The notes beneath the pieces were generated by a model. That model was not told where the DNA came from. It saw nothing but the letters and a program-made list of their open reading frames with translations, and did no database searches. A stretch of 64,000 nucleotides of DNA from Onchocerca lupi. Taxonomy: Eukaryota > Nematoda > Chromadorea > Rhabditida > Onchocercidae. This document shows positions 1-12,700 of the stretch, piece after piece. The position numbers were made by a program, and so were the translations under genes. The DNA is taken from the NCBI GenBank assembly GCA_028564675.1, contig JAOVVO010000405.1, forward strand, positions 1-64,000. The letters are read 5' to 3'. Position 1 is the first letter of the stretch. Each line of letters opens with the position of its first letter.

Positions 1-964
1 TATATAATATATGTATAGAATATATATACATGTTATGAGGATACTGTAACAATGAGAGACGAGGATATTAAGATGAAGAAGCAATGAATGAAAACAAAAT
101 TTCATATCTTACACATATACACACATCATCATCAACACTAAAATTATACATTAGGGAATGAAAAATGCCAAAAACTTATGAGAAGAAGAAATTTTAAAGT
201 TAGCTGAAATGTTGTTTTCAAATTTTACTAAAAACAGCAAAAAAAGTATATAGCCAACAATGAGAAATAAAATATAGAATAAGTTTTAAAAATAAAAATT
301 AAGCGAAGAAAAGGACCTAAAAAAAGGCCAAGAAAAGGAAAAGGCAAAATTTTAATGCCTCTGAGTGAATGATTATATTATTTTTCATACCATATGCTAT
401 ATAATTTGCTAATTTATGCTTCAGTTCATTAATGACATAACAAATAAAGAGAATATTAATTAAGCATAAAACACGAGCAAATGAAAAATGAAAAGAGCCT
501 GAAAAGAAGAAAAAAGGAAAAATCATTTGACATATTAGTTTTAATTTGAAAATAATTGAAAATACATAAAACAAACAAACTGATGAATTATTGAATTGTT
601 TGATTTCGCTTTTTGTTTGTTCATCAAAATAAGTTAATGTAATTTATATGTATAAAATATTCATATTTATTTTTAAAAATTTTTAAAAACATGAAGCTCA
701 AGTAAGTTTTTTTTAAAACTGAATATTAAACGTTTTTTAGATTTTGCAAACATGCAAATTTTAGAAAATGAAACTATTTCAGTATGTTTCAGAATTTAAA
801 TATTTATATAAATGAAAACAAAAAGAAAGAAAAAACAATTTATTATCTTGGCATTATTTTTAAAATAATTAGAAATGCAAAAAAAAAGACAAAAAAATTT
901 ACTTAAATTATATTTAATATAAATTTTTGGATAATTAATATTGAAAAAATATACGTACTAAATG
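1..964. other. intergenic, no gene seen
   Basis: AT-rich sequence with A/T runs and no reading frame resembling a known protein. The short minus-strand frame near 317-574 is Phe/Leu-rich low complexity and is treated as chance. Confidence 0.6.
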
Positions 965-3101
965 AAATCTCCAAAAGTTCATAAACACGCGCATTATATT
1001 CGTTCAAAATCTTAGATATCGGAGTTCTATGCGCATGTTTTTATACGCATGCAGCTTAGTCTGATTAGATGGAAAAAAACGGAAAAGAAAAAGCCTATGT
1101 TTCTAGTGCTGGGGAAAAAATTGATAAATTGTAATTTGATTTGTTGTTTGGTTGGATTGAAGATTGATTCTTGCTCTTGTGATTTGGTTAAGTGAGCAAT
1201 TAGTGTGAAGAGGTTTTTTGTGTCTTGCGTGATAGAGATCGTAAGGGATTTTGTATATTAGCCCAAGATGGATTGCATGTGAATTAATGAATAAGTCTGG
1301 ACGCCAGCAGTGACGAACATAGGCGATTGCATCTTGAGCTTACTCATGCATATGACGCGGACTATCTGCATATGAAGATGGCAAAATCATTAGTGTTCCA
1401 GTGTTAGTTGCATGACCATTTTGGTTTTTTCCGGTTTTTTTTTCTTAAATTTACATATTTTCGCTATATTGGTCAAACAACTGATGGCATTTCAAAATGC
1501 GATTGTCTTCATTCTCTCGAATTATTAATTGGTATGAATAATAGTTTCATGCGCTGCATTTGCTATTCGTTTCTTCGTCACTGACTGGAATTATCACCTT
1601 AACATTGAAATAATATCCACCGGCATCATCTTAAAAAATGATTGGATATTGCAGAGCATGATAGCATCGATGAGTTTCTGCAATTTTCGTCAATTAATCG
1701 TTCCTCTGGTGAAGAACAATATCTCTAGATTGGAATTGATCTCCGACTATAACAATAAGGACATACTGCAGGCATAGTACCGGGAGAACATGCGGTTGAA
1801 AGTATAATCATCAGCTGGGTTGTATCGAAATGCATGATGATTGTAATCTAGTGATTGCTGAACAAGAAGTCATGTTTGACGCTGATCTCCCCTATTTCTC
1901 GTTCTCGTTGACGTTTTCCAGCCACTCTCAGTCTGTTGCGTTTATTCTGTTCAAGACGAAGAAGATCTGGAGCTGCAGAACACAATCGACGTGTTCGCAA
2001 CCGTGCATCCTCAAGTCTGGCTGCACGTCATTCTGCTCGCATTTGAGCCATTCATTGTCTTGTTCGCTTGCATGCTGATGCTCTTTCTTCTCCAGTTTGA
2101 TTTGAAGTGAATCATCGTCGTGTTTCCGTAGCGCGAGTCCAACGACCTAAGTTTGGTCTTTTGCAAGACGTTATTTGGATGAACTAAAGCTGATATATAG
2201 CACCAGAACTGCTCTCGAAATTGACTTTTGACTGAACCTAAAATTGAACTCCAAAATGCTTAGTTGAATTGTTGGACTGTTGCTAATGCAAAAAATTATA
2301 CATGGTTAGATACTAACAATTGTAAATATTCATCGGTCAAAATCTTAAATCTCCAAAAGTTTTTACCACAAATTTGCTCAATTGAATTGTTGAACTATTT
2401 GCTACCGTAAAAAAATATATATGGTATTAAAGATACTAACAGTCGTAAATGTTCGTTTGTTCAAAATCTTAAATCTCCGAAAGTTTTTTTATCTATTGCT
2501 TTGAAATTTTGACAGCATTACATTGGAACAAGCATACTTTACCAGATTACTGAGCGTTGCATACTGAAGGCCATGTCCACTTTGCAGAAAGTAAGCGCGG
2601 TTAATAAATTCAGTTGGTCACTTACTTTTGCTTGTCACAAGTGCGACAGGTGAAAAAAAATTAAGTATATCTGTACAAAAATAACGCGTCTATTCGAATG
2701 TAACGTTGCGTTAAATTTTCAAATCAATAAGCAAAAATTTGAAAAATTGTTTCAAAATGAACATTGATCATTTAAGACAAAGAGATAATCAAGATATCAC
2801 CTAATATTAGGAGTAATATTAGCCTAAGAAGAGGTAATCCATAGATTACTTCAAGGAAGCATTTCATTATATATTACCATGATTTTGACATTTCTGCGAC
2901 GCAACTACATTTCCCACAAATCAAAAAATAAACGAACTATATTCCTTACAAAGCAAAAATAAACGAAAAAGCTTGAATTACTTACCTTATCTACTTAAAA
3001 ACACGCGCCTAAGGTTATTTGAAAACGAAGCGGCTTTAAATTGGTTGAGAAATTGCAACATTTTATAAAGACAAATAAGGAGCATTTGCATTTATATATA
3101 T
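965..3101 (-). mobile_element. decayed Helitron-type element (copy H1)
   Basis: Seen: the minus strand of about 1830-2130 encodes broken Arg/Ala/Glu-rich peptide (for example MAQMRAE and AARLEDARLRTRR) of the kind found near the N terminus of Helitron Rep/helicase proteins. The 965-1260 block closely matches 51250-51610 of copy H5, including shared text around 'ttggttggattg'. The 2560-3060 block shares the 'cgcgtctattcgaatg' and 'aatccata...attac' motifs with copies H3, H4 and H5. Around 3081-3100 a degenerate inverted TCTATATAAATGCAAATG-like motif probably marks the 5' end. There is no intact reading frame and several stops. Inference: a dead, rearranged element with its 3' end at low coordinates. 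The boundaries are approximate. Confidence 0.65.
2259..2490. repeat. direct duplication of about 115 bp inside Helitron copy H1
   Basis: Two degenerate copies, about 2259-2364 and 2375-2490, share in order 'ttgaattgttg', 'gatactaaca', 'gtaaat.ttc' and 'caaaatcttaaatctcc'. The end of each copy resembles the 3'-terminal region of copy H5 (51250-51290). Confidence 0.7.
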
Positions 3102-4589
3102 TTCTTTTTTTTTTCAGAAAGAAAAAAAGACTGCAAATAAAAAATGAGGTTTAAACAGGAAAAAATCTTGAAAACAAGTTTGTTGTGAAAAAAAAAAATT
3201 CTATTATAAAAAATCAAATTACCTCGTCTAAGTTTTATATCACCCTACGAAAAGATTCTTGAAGGTTCAAATTTCTTAAAGTATGTTACGGTGCACTTTG
3301 ATCTTCGATTTGATAATACAAAATCACTCACTAAATTGATTAAATGTAATTATTTAATTTATGATAAAGATTTTAAAAAATATACAGTCAAGAATATGTA
3401 TTTTATAAAACTTAGAAGAATGAAATAATGAGGGCAAATGTTATTTGACCAAACTTAAGGCCAAATATTTTAAAATTAAAACTAATTTAAAACTTTTGTT
3501 TTAGTCAAATTAACTAAAATTATTCATGTTTATTCTGTAATCATGTAGCTTTTCCAAAATTAAGAATAAGAAAATATTTAAATGCAATATTGCAGCATTG
3601 CATGTAATAAAACAAGCAATTTCGAAATTTGAAGTAAGAAAAAAAGGATGATTTAAGATTATTAAAAAGGATAAATTTTTTCTCACTTCAAGATATGAAC
3701 ATGTTTACTCGAAATTCATCCATTAGCACATCAGTGAATCGATTTGCAAGCAAATTTTTTTCCTTCAAAAGATAGAATTTGTTGATAAATTTAAAAACAT
3801 AAGATAGTAGAGTCCATTAAAAAAATCAGGAATGCTTTATACCACAAGATAATCGAATAACTTATAAAATATTAAATATGAAAAATTCATTTTCTTTTCT
3901 TGATTGAAAAAACGAAAATGTGCGATTTAATTAGTTTTGGGTCGAATTTCTTTCATCAATTTTTGAATTCAACTTTTCTTTTTCAGTCCTGTTGATCAGG
4001 AATAGTTCATTTTGTTTTTCTATCCTTATTGTAATGGCAAAAAAACAAAGAAAAAGAAGAGTGATATTTTGTAATTAACTTTTTGTCTCTTTTTTTTTTT
4101 TGTTTTTTGTTTTTTCAATTTTTTCTTTTTTTTTTGCAGTACCAAAAGCGGCGTTGTAAGTGTAAAAAAGAAAAGAATGGAAAAAGCAAAAAATTTTTAA
4201 ATGGAATTGAAGAAAAGAAAATTTCCCAAAATAACAATGGAACTAATTTAATGAATGTCTATACAAAGGACAAAAGATGAAAGACATTGAAATTGCTGCA
4301 AAAAATTAAATAATATTATCGGTTTTATTTTAATTTATTTGATCATCAGATTTGTCATTGTTAAAATTTCTTAGCAATTATAAAAATTCCATGAAAAAAT
4401 TTTTTAAATTAGATTATTAAGATATATTCATAAAAATTTTAATTCTTGCTTTCAATAAGAAAAAACTGAAAAAAAAAATTGAGATGAACTATATTTTTGG
4501 TAAAATGAAAAAAAAAATGATATTTAAATGAAAAATGTAAAAGTTATTGAAATTTATTTCCACCTGTCTCTTTTAATATCTTTTTAGCA

Positions 4590-4770
4590 ATATAAACAAT
4601 TTGTTAGAAATTACGATGTATTGGTTTGAAACAAAAATGGTATGTTTAATAATTACGATTAATTATTTTATAACAAAAATAATACGTTTGATAGTTGTGA
4701 TTAATTGCTTTATAACAAAAAATAATGTCTTTCGTAATTATGATTATTAATTGTCTTAAAATGAAAAAAA
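4590..4770. repeat. degenerate tandem repeat, about 55-bp units
   Basis: About three to four units repeat the order 'aattacgattaatta', 'ttataacaaaaat', 'atgttt/acgttt'. Unit boundaries are fuzzy. Confidence 0.5.
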
Positions 4771-7424
4771 GAATTCGAAACAAAAGCTTTTTAAATTTTG
4801 TGATAGATCTTCAGTTTTTAAAGGATGAGTTATAAAACGAAAGAAATTCAACTTATCAAATCTTTAATTAAAAAGAGCGAAGACAGGGAAAGAGAAAAAG
4901 TGATAAATGGATGATAAATGATGATATCGAAAAACTTCAATCGATTTAACCATTTCGTTTTGAACACGTGACAGCTAAGTTGTTGATGATCCGACTTTTT
5001 ATTAATGAAAAAAAAAAAAAAAATATGAGAAAGGACGTGAAAAATGCAAGGTTACTGAAGAAAAAGATAGGATAATTCGTTTTTTTCTTTTCAAAAATTT
5101 TTTCGGAAAAAGTTTTAGAGGTTTTTACATTTTAAGTCAAATAATAAACAAAACAAAAAAGAAAAATCACAAAATTTCGAAAAAAAAAAATCAAAACATA
5201 CTTAACCAGTAATAAAAGTCAAGATACCTTAACCAACCAATACAATCAATTTTTTGATTTTTTTGAAGTTAAGTTTGCGATTTTCTTCTGTTTTTGTTTT
5301 TTAACTTGAGTTTTTTTTTTTTTTTTCTTCTCAAATATAAACAAAAACTAAATTTTGCCTTGCTCTTGTTTGTTTATATTAATTTCGTTTTATTAATTTA
5401 AAGATGAGTATATTTATATATATTAGGCTTCTTTTTCACTCATTATGTCTTTTTTCTTTATTTCAATCACTTATTATTATTAATATATTCGAAGTTTTCA
5501 ATATTAAAGAAAAGAAAAAAAGTAATTAACATATATGAAAAAATTTCACACAGATGCAATTATCCATACAAGTTTAAAATTTTCTCGTTACTTAAAATTA
5601 TACAATTAAAATAAGAACTTAATAAAAAAAAAAAAATGGTTATTTGCAAATTTTCAAAATTGTCTCAATTTTTAGCTAACAAATGAAAAATGGAAAATAT
5701 TGTCATCCAAAAAAAAAAAAAAAAAAAGGCTCGTATTAATTAATAAATTAAGTGAAATTATATGATCTGAAGGATTTAAATGACGAGTAAAATTAAACTA
5801 ACTAAAATAATCTTTCTACTTTGATGTTATAAATAGGCATATAACAAATTCCATTCCTAAGGCACTTATCTTGCTTTGTAAAATTTTCAAAATGAAAAAA
5901 GCAATTTGCTCTTTTTCTTTTTTTTACAATTTTTTTTTTCATTTTTTCTTTTTCTTTTCTTTTTTTTAATTTTTATTTTTTATTAGGTGACATTTAAATT
6001 ACATTCTGCTCTACATCAAATATGCTTGCGCAATTATTTTAAAAGCTTTCTAGAAAAACAATAATTTGGTTAATTTTTCCATATAATTTTCTTTTTCTTT
6101 CTTTCTTTTTTTTTTTTTTTTTTGAAAAAAAATCTCACTTAGAAATTATTTCTCATTCAGACTAAGTAATGATACAAAAGATTATATATAATATTGGTTT
6201 AATAAATGATAAAATTATGCATAACATAATAAGTAATATTTATTCTAAAGAATATTTGATTATGTAATTTTTAATACTAAAACTTAATGATCGCAATTAA
6301 ATAATTAACATTAAGCGAAAATTAATAACATTGATAAGATAGTATAATATCTAAAACATTTCTAAAATTTTTACTGAGCATATAATACATAATCAAATTA
6401 TTATTTTTTAAATTAATGTTAATATATGCGATTAGCATTGCTTATCATATAATTATTGCCAATCACAAATGATAACGTTAATTTATTACGGTGTATATTA
6501 TATGATGATTTATACCGTTATCAATAAATTGATAAGTACTTGAATACTCAATTAAACTGATAAGTAATTGAGTAACTGAGTAATTAAATAATAGAATAAT
6601 GATTGAATGACAAGTAATTGCTAATGTCAAATGATAATTATTGATCAGATCAATAAATATAATATATAATGTAAAATTAAGTGAAATTAATTGCAAATAT
6701 TGATATTTGATCGGATAATATATGGCGAATTCTTAAATCATACTGATCTTGAAACACATAATTTTAAAACTAGGTAATGGTAATTGCATGATATGTGATA
6801 AAATTCGCAAGTAATGATAATGATCAAACAATTAATAATATTAAATCTAAATAATAGGCAAATATCAGTCGCAGCTTTCATGAAATTACTGTAAGTAGCA
6901 CATAATTTTTGAATAGTTCATGTAAAAATGCATAATTTGCAAAATTGATATTGATAATTTCTAATCAAATTATGAAACAAGTACCATTAATTAGGCGATT
7001 AATAAGTTGAAATTAATCATTTCTTAATTAATTTTTATCGGAATATTTGTGTGTGTTTGGTGTTAAAAATTATCATTGCTATTGGAATTTGATTATTTAA
7101 ATAAAATTATAATTGAAAATTTTGAGTTAGAAAAATATATCAAATAATATATGAAAAGAAAAGAGTTGGAAAATGTTTGAAATATTTTTCAAATAGTTCT
7201 AGGATTAATGTTTGCAATGAAAAAAAATTGCAAAAATATTACAAGGATATAGCAAATGGACATTTATAAAGTCATATAAAGTCTCTAAAAAATGGATGAG
7301 TTTTCAAGTTCACTTACAGCACTCTTTTCCAAGATTTTTACGAATGATTAGTATTTCAAATCGATATTCGAAATAAAATTATTTACATTTCCTAATTGAG
7401 TTATTAAATTTAATGCATTATTTT

Positions 7425-7575
7425 CAAAAAATTTATTCTGCTTCTGTATGATTGAATTCTGAAATTCATTATAATTTTGCATTGTCGAAAAATTTATTCT
7501 AATTTTGTAATTTTTTATTCGATTCTGAAATTCATTCTAGTTTTATTTGGGAGAATCCTAAAATTCATTCTAATT
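7425..7575. repeat. degenerate tandem repeat around 'aaattcattctaatttt'
   Basis: The core AAATTCATTCTAATTTT or a close variant recurs about four times at roughly 40-50-bp spacing. No gene overlaps it. Confidence 0.5.
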
Positions 7576-8389
7576 TTAAATGACCGAATTATTAAAATAT
7601 GACTCAAATGGAATGCTGAGCAATGTTAACCTAAAATTAAAATTCTATTTAGCACATATCGAATCATAAATCATATTGTTAATGAAAGATTTTATTAGAT
7701 TGTGTGGTTTATAGGGAATCATATTTAATTTTTTTAAATTATCATACAAAAAAAAAATTATAGAAATAATGAAAAAAAAGAAACTTTTTTTTTTAAAAAG
7801 GAAAAAAAAAAAGTTTCTTTTTTTTTCTTTAGAAAAAAAAAATGAACTGAATTAAAGTTGAATTATCGCAACTTTTTGTTACTTTGAAAGCATAAAAGAT
7901 TTCTCGAATCGAAGCAAATGCCAATGGATTTTGAGCAACAATAATGACGAATAAAGTTCGAGACTTCGAGATTTTATAAGCCAAGATAGCACTAATAGAA
8001 CATTTTCATTCATTTTCTTTCATTTCTTTTATTTTCTTTTCCCTTAATTTCCCTTTTCATACTCTTCTTTAATATTTTCTACAGTTTTTGAAGAAATCAA
8101 ATTTTCCCTTTTTTTTCCGCTTCCTTCTGCGTTATTTTTTTGAAAAAGATTTCAAAATTATTGAGAAATGAGCCAATTAAAAATTCAATTTAATTAAAAA
8201 TTTCAAAAAAAGAAGATGAAAATTATTGCAGCATTATCAGTATTTTTATTGTTAATAAAAGGATGAAAGATAATAGAAAATTTTTCAGCATTTCTTTTAT
8301 AGCTAAAAAAATTTTCAATTATGCATCTAATTTCTTTTTAATGAAATTTCATTTCAAATAATTGACTACTTGCAAAAATTTTATGTAAA

Positions 8390-8602
8390 ATCAAAGTTTT
8401 TATTCGTATTATTTAGCAACGTAATTTCTGATCGTATGAAAATAATTGTTAAAATTTTTCAAAAATCCCAAATATTTAAATCTTAATTAGTAATATTATT
8501 CACATTAATATTTAAATATTTAAGATTTTTGAAAAATTTCAGCAATTATTATCATAAAACGCCGAATTATTTTGCTAAATAATACGAGCAAAAATTTTAA
8601 TC
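8390..8602. repeat. fold-back inverted repeat, arms of about 100 bp
   Basis: The left arm (about 8390-8490) and the reverse complement of the right arm (about 8501-8602) align almost end to end, sharing 'CGTATTATTTAGCAA', 'AATAATTG' and 'AAATTTTTCAAAAATC'. The spacer is only about 10 bp. A weaker nested inverted pair follows (8683-8730 against 8825-8885, sharing AAATTAAAGATCAAAAA). It could be a MITE or snap-back element. No transposase is seen. Confidence 0.7.
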
Positions 8603-9232
8603 TACTTCCGATAAAAGTAGATTTCAAAAAACTTTCGCCTTTTTTTTAAAATTTCATTCTTTTCTAAAAAAAAAAGCGAAAAATTAAAGATCAAAAACTG
8701 AATATTAATGATATCATATTCTTATCTATTGTTTTAAATTGATGAAATATTGTATAAAATTGTAATATTTTTTGATGGAAAAGATTTGAATATAAAGTTC
8801 AATTTTTTTGCTTATTTTAAAATACACATGAGAATATGACATTTTTCATTTTCACGTCTTTTTGATCTTTAATTTCCTAATTTTGTTGAAAGAATGAACT
8901 GAATAGTATATTTTTATAAACGAGTATAATTCTTATTCGAATTATTATTACTATTTCGATTTAAACCATTTCAGTTAGAAATTTTGACCACAAAAAAAAA
9001 GAAAGAAAATGAAAAAAACAGAAAAAAAATAAAAAGGGCAATTGTTATTGAACAGGAAAAGAATAAAATGCAACCAATAAAATAACGAAAATAATTTAAG
9101 AAGAAATTTTATTAGCACGAGAAAAAAAAAAAAAAATTTATGCAAGAAATTATCTCACGAATAAGTTATGACGTCAAACATTTTAGAAATCGAATTCAGT
9201 AATTTGTTTAAAAAAGAGAAAAAAAATAATTG

Positions 9233-9475
9233 AATAAAGAAATATTCTGAAAAATTTAAGAAAGAAAGATATCCATTTAGAGAAAAAAAAAAAAATAATA
9301 AGATAGAAGTTATTCGGAAGAAAAGTACAATCAAATGTTATTCTGAAGAAAGGTAGAATAGAAAGATAGTTTGGGTAAGAATATGCTAAAAAGATAGAAA
9401 AATATTCGGAGAAAAAACAAGATAGGAAAATATTTTGGGAAAAAGTTGATTAAAGAGATATTTTGCGGATAAAAA
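9233..9475. repeat. degenerate tandem repeat, about 30-bp units
   Basis: Around eight variants of 'aagatagaaaaatattcggagaaaaa' follow one another just upstream of the kinase gene. Confidence 0.5.
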
Positions 9476-9742
9476 TATCAAAGTTCTTACGAAGAAGAGC
9501 TAAGAAATAACAGAAGTAAGTATAAAAGATTGTAAATCAAAGTAAATGAAGAATTGAAAAAGTTAACTAAAATAATGAAAATTTCAAAGTAAATGAAAAG
9601 ATTTAGTGAAAGAAATAAATTATCATAAATATGCAAAACATGGCAAAATTTGAAATATATAATATAAAATGTGATCAAAATTTTGCTAATTATTACATTT
9701 GTTATTGTAAAGGATAGTTGAGATCAATCGGTTAAGTTAATT

Positions 9743-12700
9743 ATGGCATCATCATATGATCGTAGTGCTATGCCAGGTATACTGTAGAATCGTCATACTG
9801 TAAAATTTTTCAGTTTATTCAATTTTCCTCCACATAATGCTATCAAATATATAGAACGGTCTCGATTAACGTATTTTTCAATCTCGTCATATATTTTGTC
9901 ATAGGAAAAAAAATTATAATTAAAAAATTTAAATTTCATCAGAGATATTGTGTAATAATTAAGATTAATTTAAATGAATTCAGCATATTTTTCAATATTC
10001 AATGTTCTCATATATTTTGTCTATAAAAAAAGAATTTATCATTTAGAAATTTAAATTTGGTCAATAAATAATTATACATATATAAATAAGAGTTATGATA
10101 TATGTAAGTATTTTGTAAGAATAATAATTCAGAAAATTTAAATGAATCAGAAGATTTATTATCAATAAATGAAATGATTGCTGGTCGCTTTATTGTGGAA
10201 GAAAAAATTGGCCAAGGAAGCTTTGGACAAATTTATAGGCATATTTATATTTATACATTTGTCATTTTAAATTATCAGGCATATTTATCACATCTATAAA
10301 GTTTGATATAATTTGAAATTATATCATATAAAAATATAAAATTGACATAAAAAAATAATTTTTGTCAGTTTTCATTTTCAATAATTTTCTTTTTTATTTG
10401 AAGAATTCTGTATCATTTTTAAAAATTTCTTTTCCAATAATCGATTCATTTTTACTATTTGCTATGATAATTTTTCATTTGATGAAGTTTTGAAGAAATC
10501 TCCGAAAAATAAATCATCTCATAACTTCTTTTTCTTTTTTTTTTTTTTTTGCAATTATCTTCAATCAATCATTCTTGATTACATTTCAATGTGAAAAAGA
10601 GGAGAAAGAAGAAGAAAGAAAGTAATAGAATATTAAAGCAACTTAAATTGCAAGAAAAGAAAGATTAAAAATAAAAATTAACTCTTAGCTAATTCAGTCA
10701 TTTAGTCATTTCACTATTTTATCAATCACGATTATTTGATTAATCAATTATTGATTTAGTTGGATGCATTTTTAATTTTTAAAAAAAAAAAAATTTTTAA
10801 TTTTAATCCATAAAATCAATATGAAATGTTCCCACAAATAAAATGCCGTTTCTTCTCTATCATTAGCACAGGATTTTTTCTGATTCATTAATTTAAGTTG
10901 AAATTTAATTAAAAGTTGCAATTTTTTTATCTCTCTTGAAGTTCCAATCTTTTGGATTCTGAAAAGAAATGAATGGAAGCAGAATAAATTAAAACTGCTT
11001 AGATTACAAAAAGTAAAAAAAAAAAAAAAAAAAAGGAAAAAAAGAATGATTTAAAATATAAATTTAGAAAAAAGAAGAAAAAAAAAAAGGCGAAAAAGCT
11101 TTTGTGATTGAATTAAAAGCTAAAAGTTTTTTGATAAAAATAGCAATTCTCTAATGCTTTATTGTCCATCTATAAATTGCACAAATCTTTTCTCCTAAAA
11201 ATATTTCGTTAACTTATAGAGGAAGAGATAAAATCCAAAAACGAAATGTGGCAATAAAGGTGGAACCGGAATTTCACGGTGAATTAGATAATTCACCGAA
11301 AGATCCACGTCGTTTAGTCATCGAACAGCAAGTTCTTTTGGCTTTACGTAAAAAAGTTTCGTATCATTTAATCGACAATTATTCTTCAAATTATTATTAT
11401 TGTTAAAAAGTGATAAAATGCAAAAAAAAAATTAAAATTTTTCAAGTTTATTTTTAAATTAGAATTAATTAATTTGATAAAGGAAGAATTTTTTTCATTT
11501 TATTTTTGTAATTGAAATATTTATTTCGTATTATTAATCCAATAATAATTAGCTTCATGATGAGATTTATTTCATGTATTTAAATATTTTAACTAATTTT
11601 TAATCAATAAATTCAAAAATATTTCTTGCATTAGTAACAGAAAACGAAACTTTTCAAATATCCAATGAATAATCGAAACGGAAAATTAAATAACCACAAA
11701 ATAATCTATGAAAAATACATTTTTAAATTTTAAAAATATATTACTCGGTAATTATTGCTAAAAAGAAATACATTATTAGATTTAAGCATTTATTAAGAGA
11801 ATTCATATAATTTATTTTTATTGAAACTTGAAATTTAGAAGAAGCAAAAAAAAGAAAAAAAAAGGAGCATTAAATTCTTAATAATATTAAAATTAAAAAT
11901 ATTGTATTTTCTGAAAGAAACACTTTCACTTTAAAATCAAATAATTATTTTTTAAAAAGATCGAATTTTCTTTTTTCTTTTTTTTTTTTTCTAAATTTAT
12001 TCTTAAAATTTTCATAGCCTAATATACCAATGATATATGCAAGTGGTAAAACAGATAAGAATTATCCGTACATTGTCATGCAAATATTGGGAAAAAATTT
12101 AACAACATTACGAAAAGAACGAATCGAACCAAAGTTTACTTTTTCAACAGCATTTCGGATCGGTGAACAAGTAATTTATTAATGCATTCGTTAAATTTTC
12201 TTCATTTTTGAAAAATTTTTCGGAAATAAATAAAATTGAATCTTTCTTTTTTCTCCTTTTTTTAAAAAGGTTGGAAAATGTAAAAATGAAATGAACCATT
12301 CAAAATTATTTTATTATTCAAGCGATTAAATCATTTTGAAGCAAAATACAACTATAATAACATTATTTCTATAAACAAAATTCATTTCCATTTCATGAAT
12401 TCAATCATTTACTAAATAATAAAGGTGATGCTAATAGCAATGATAATGACTGATAGCAGTGATAACAGTGATAACAATAAAAATAACAGTGGTGATAATA
12501 ATATTAACAATAATAAATTATAGTAATAATAATAATATGATAGAAGAAATAATAGTAATGATGAGATGACAATGATAATAATAGAACAATAATTTGATAA
12601 TCATAATTAGAATAATAATAATGTGATTGCAAATCGAATATCTTTCATATATGCAACTTTTATCAAAAAAAAAAAAAAAAAAACTAAATCTTTAATTCAA

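Larger units (their letters stand above)
3102..9742. other. long intergenic region, low complexity, no gene seen
   Basis: A 6.6-kb stretch of AT-rich DNA with many A and T runs. No frame on either strand resembles a conserved protein. It holds degenerate tandem repeats at about 4590-4770, 7425-7575 and 9233-9475, and an inverted-repeat element at 8390-8602 (separate entries). Regulatory sequence for the kinase gene is likely in its right end, but no specific site can be supported. Confidence 0.6.

Noticed and set aside
5421..5427. Telomere-like TTAGGC
   Set aside because: Single occurrence, not tandem.
9717..9776. Kinase start at the internal ATG at 10174
   Set aside because: An upstream exon at 9743-9776 joins in phase to an acceptor at 10133 and extends the protein naturally; kept as the less likely alternative.
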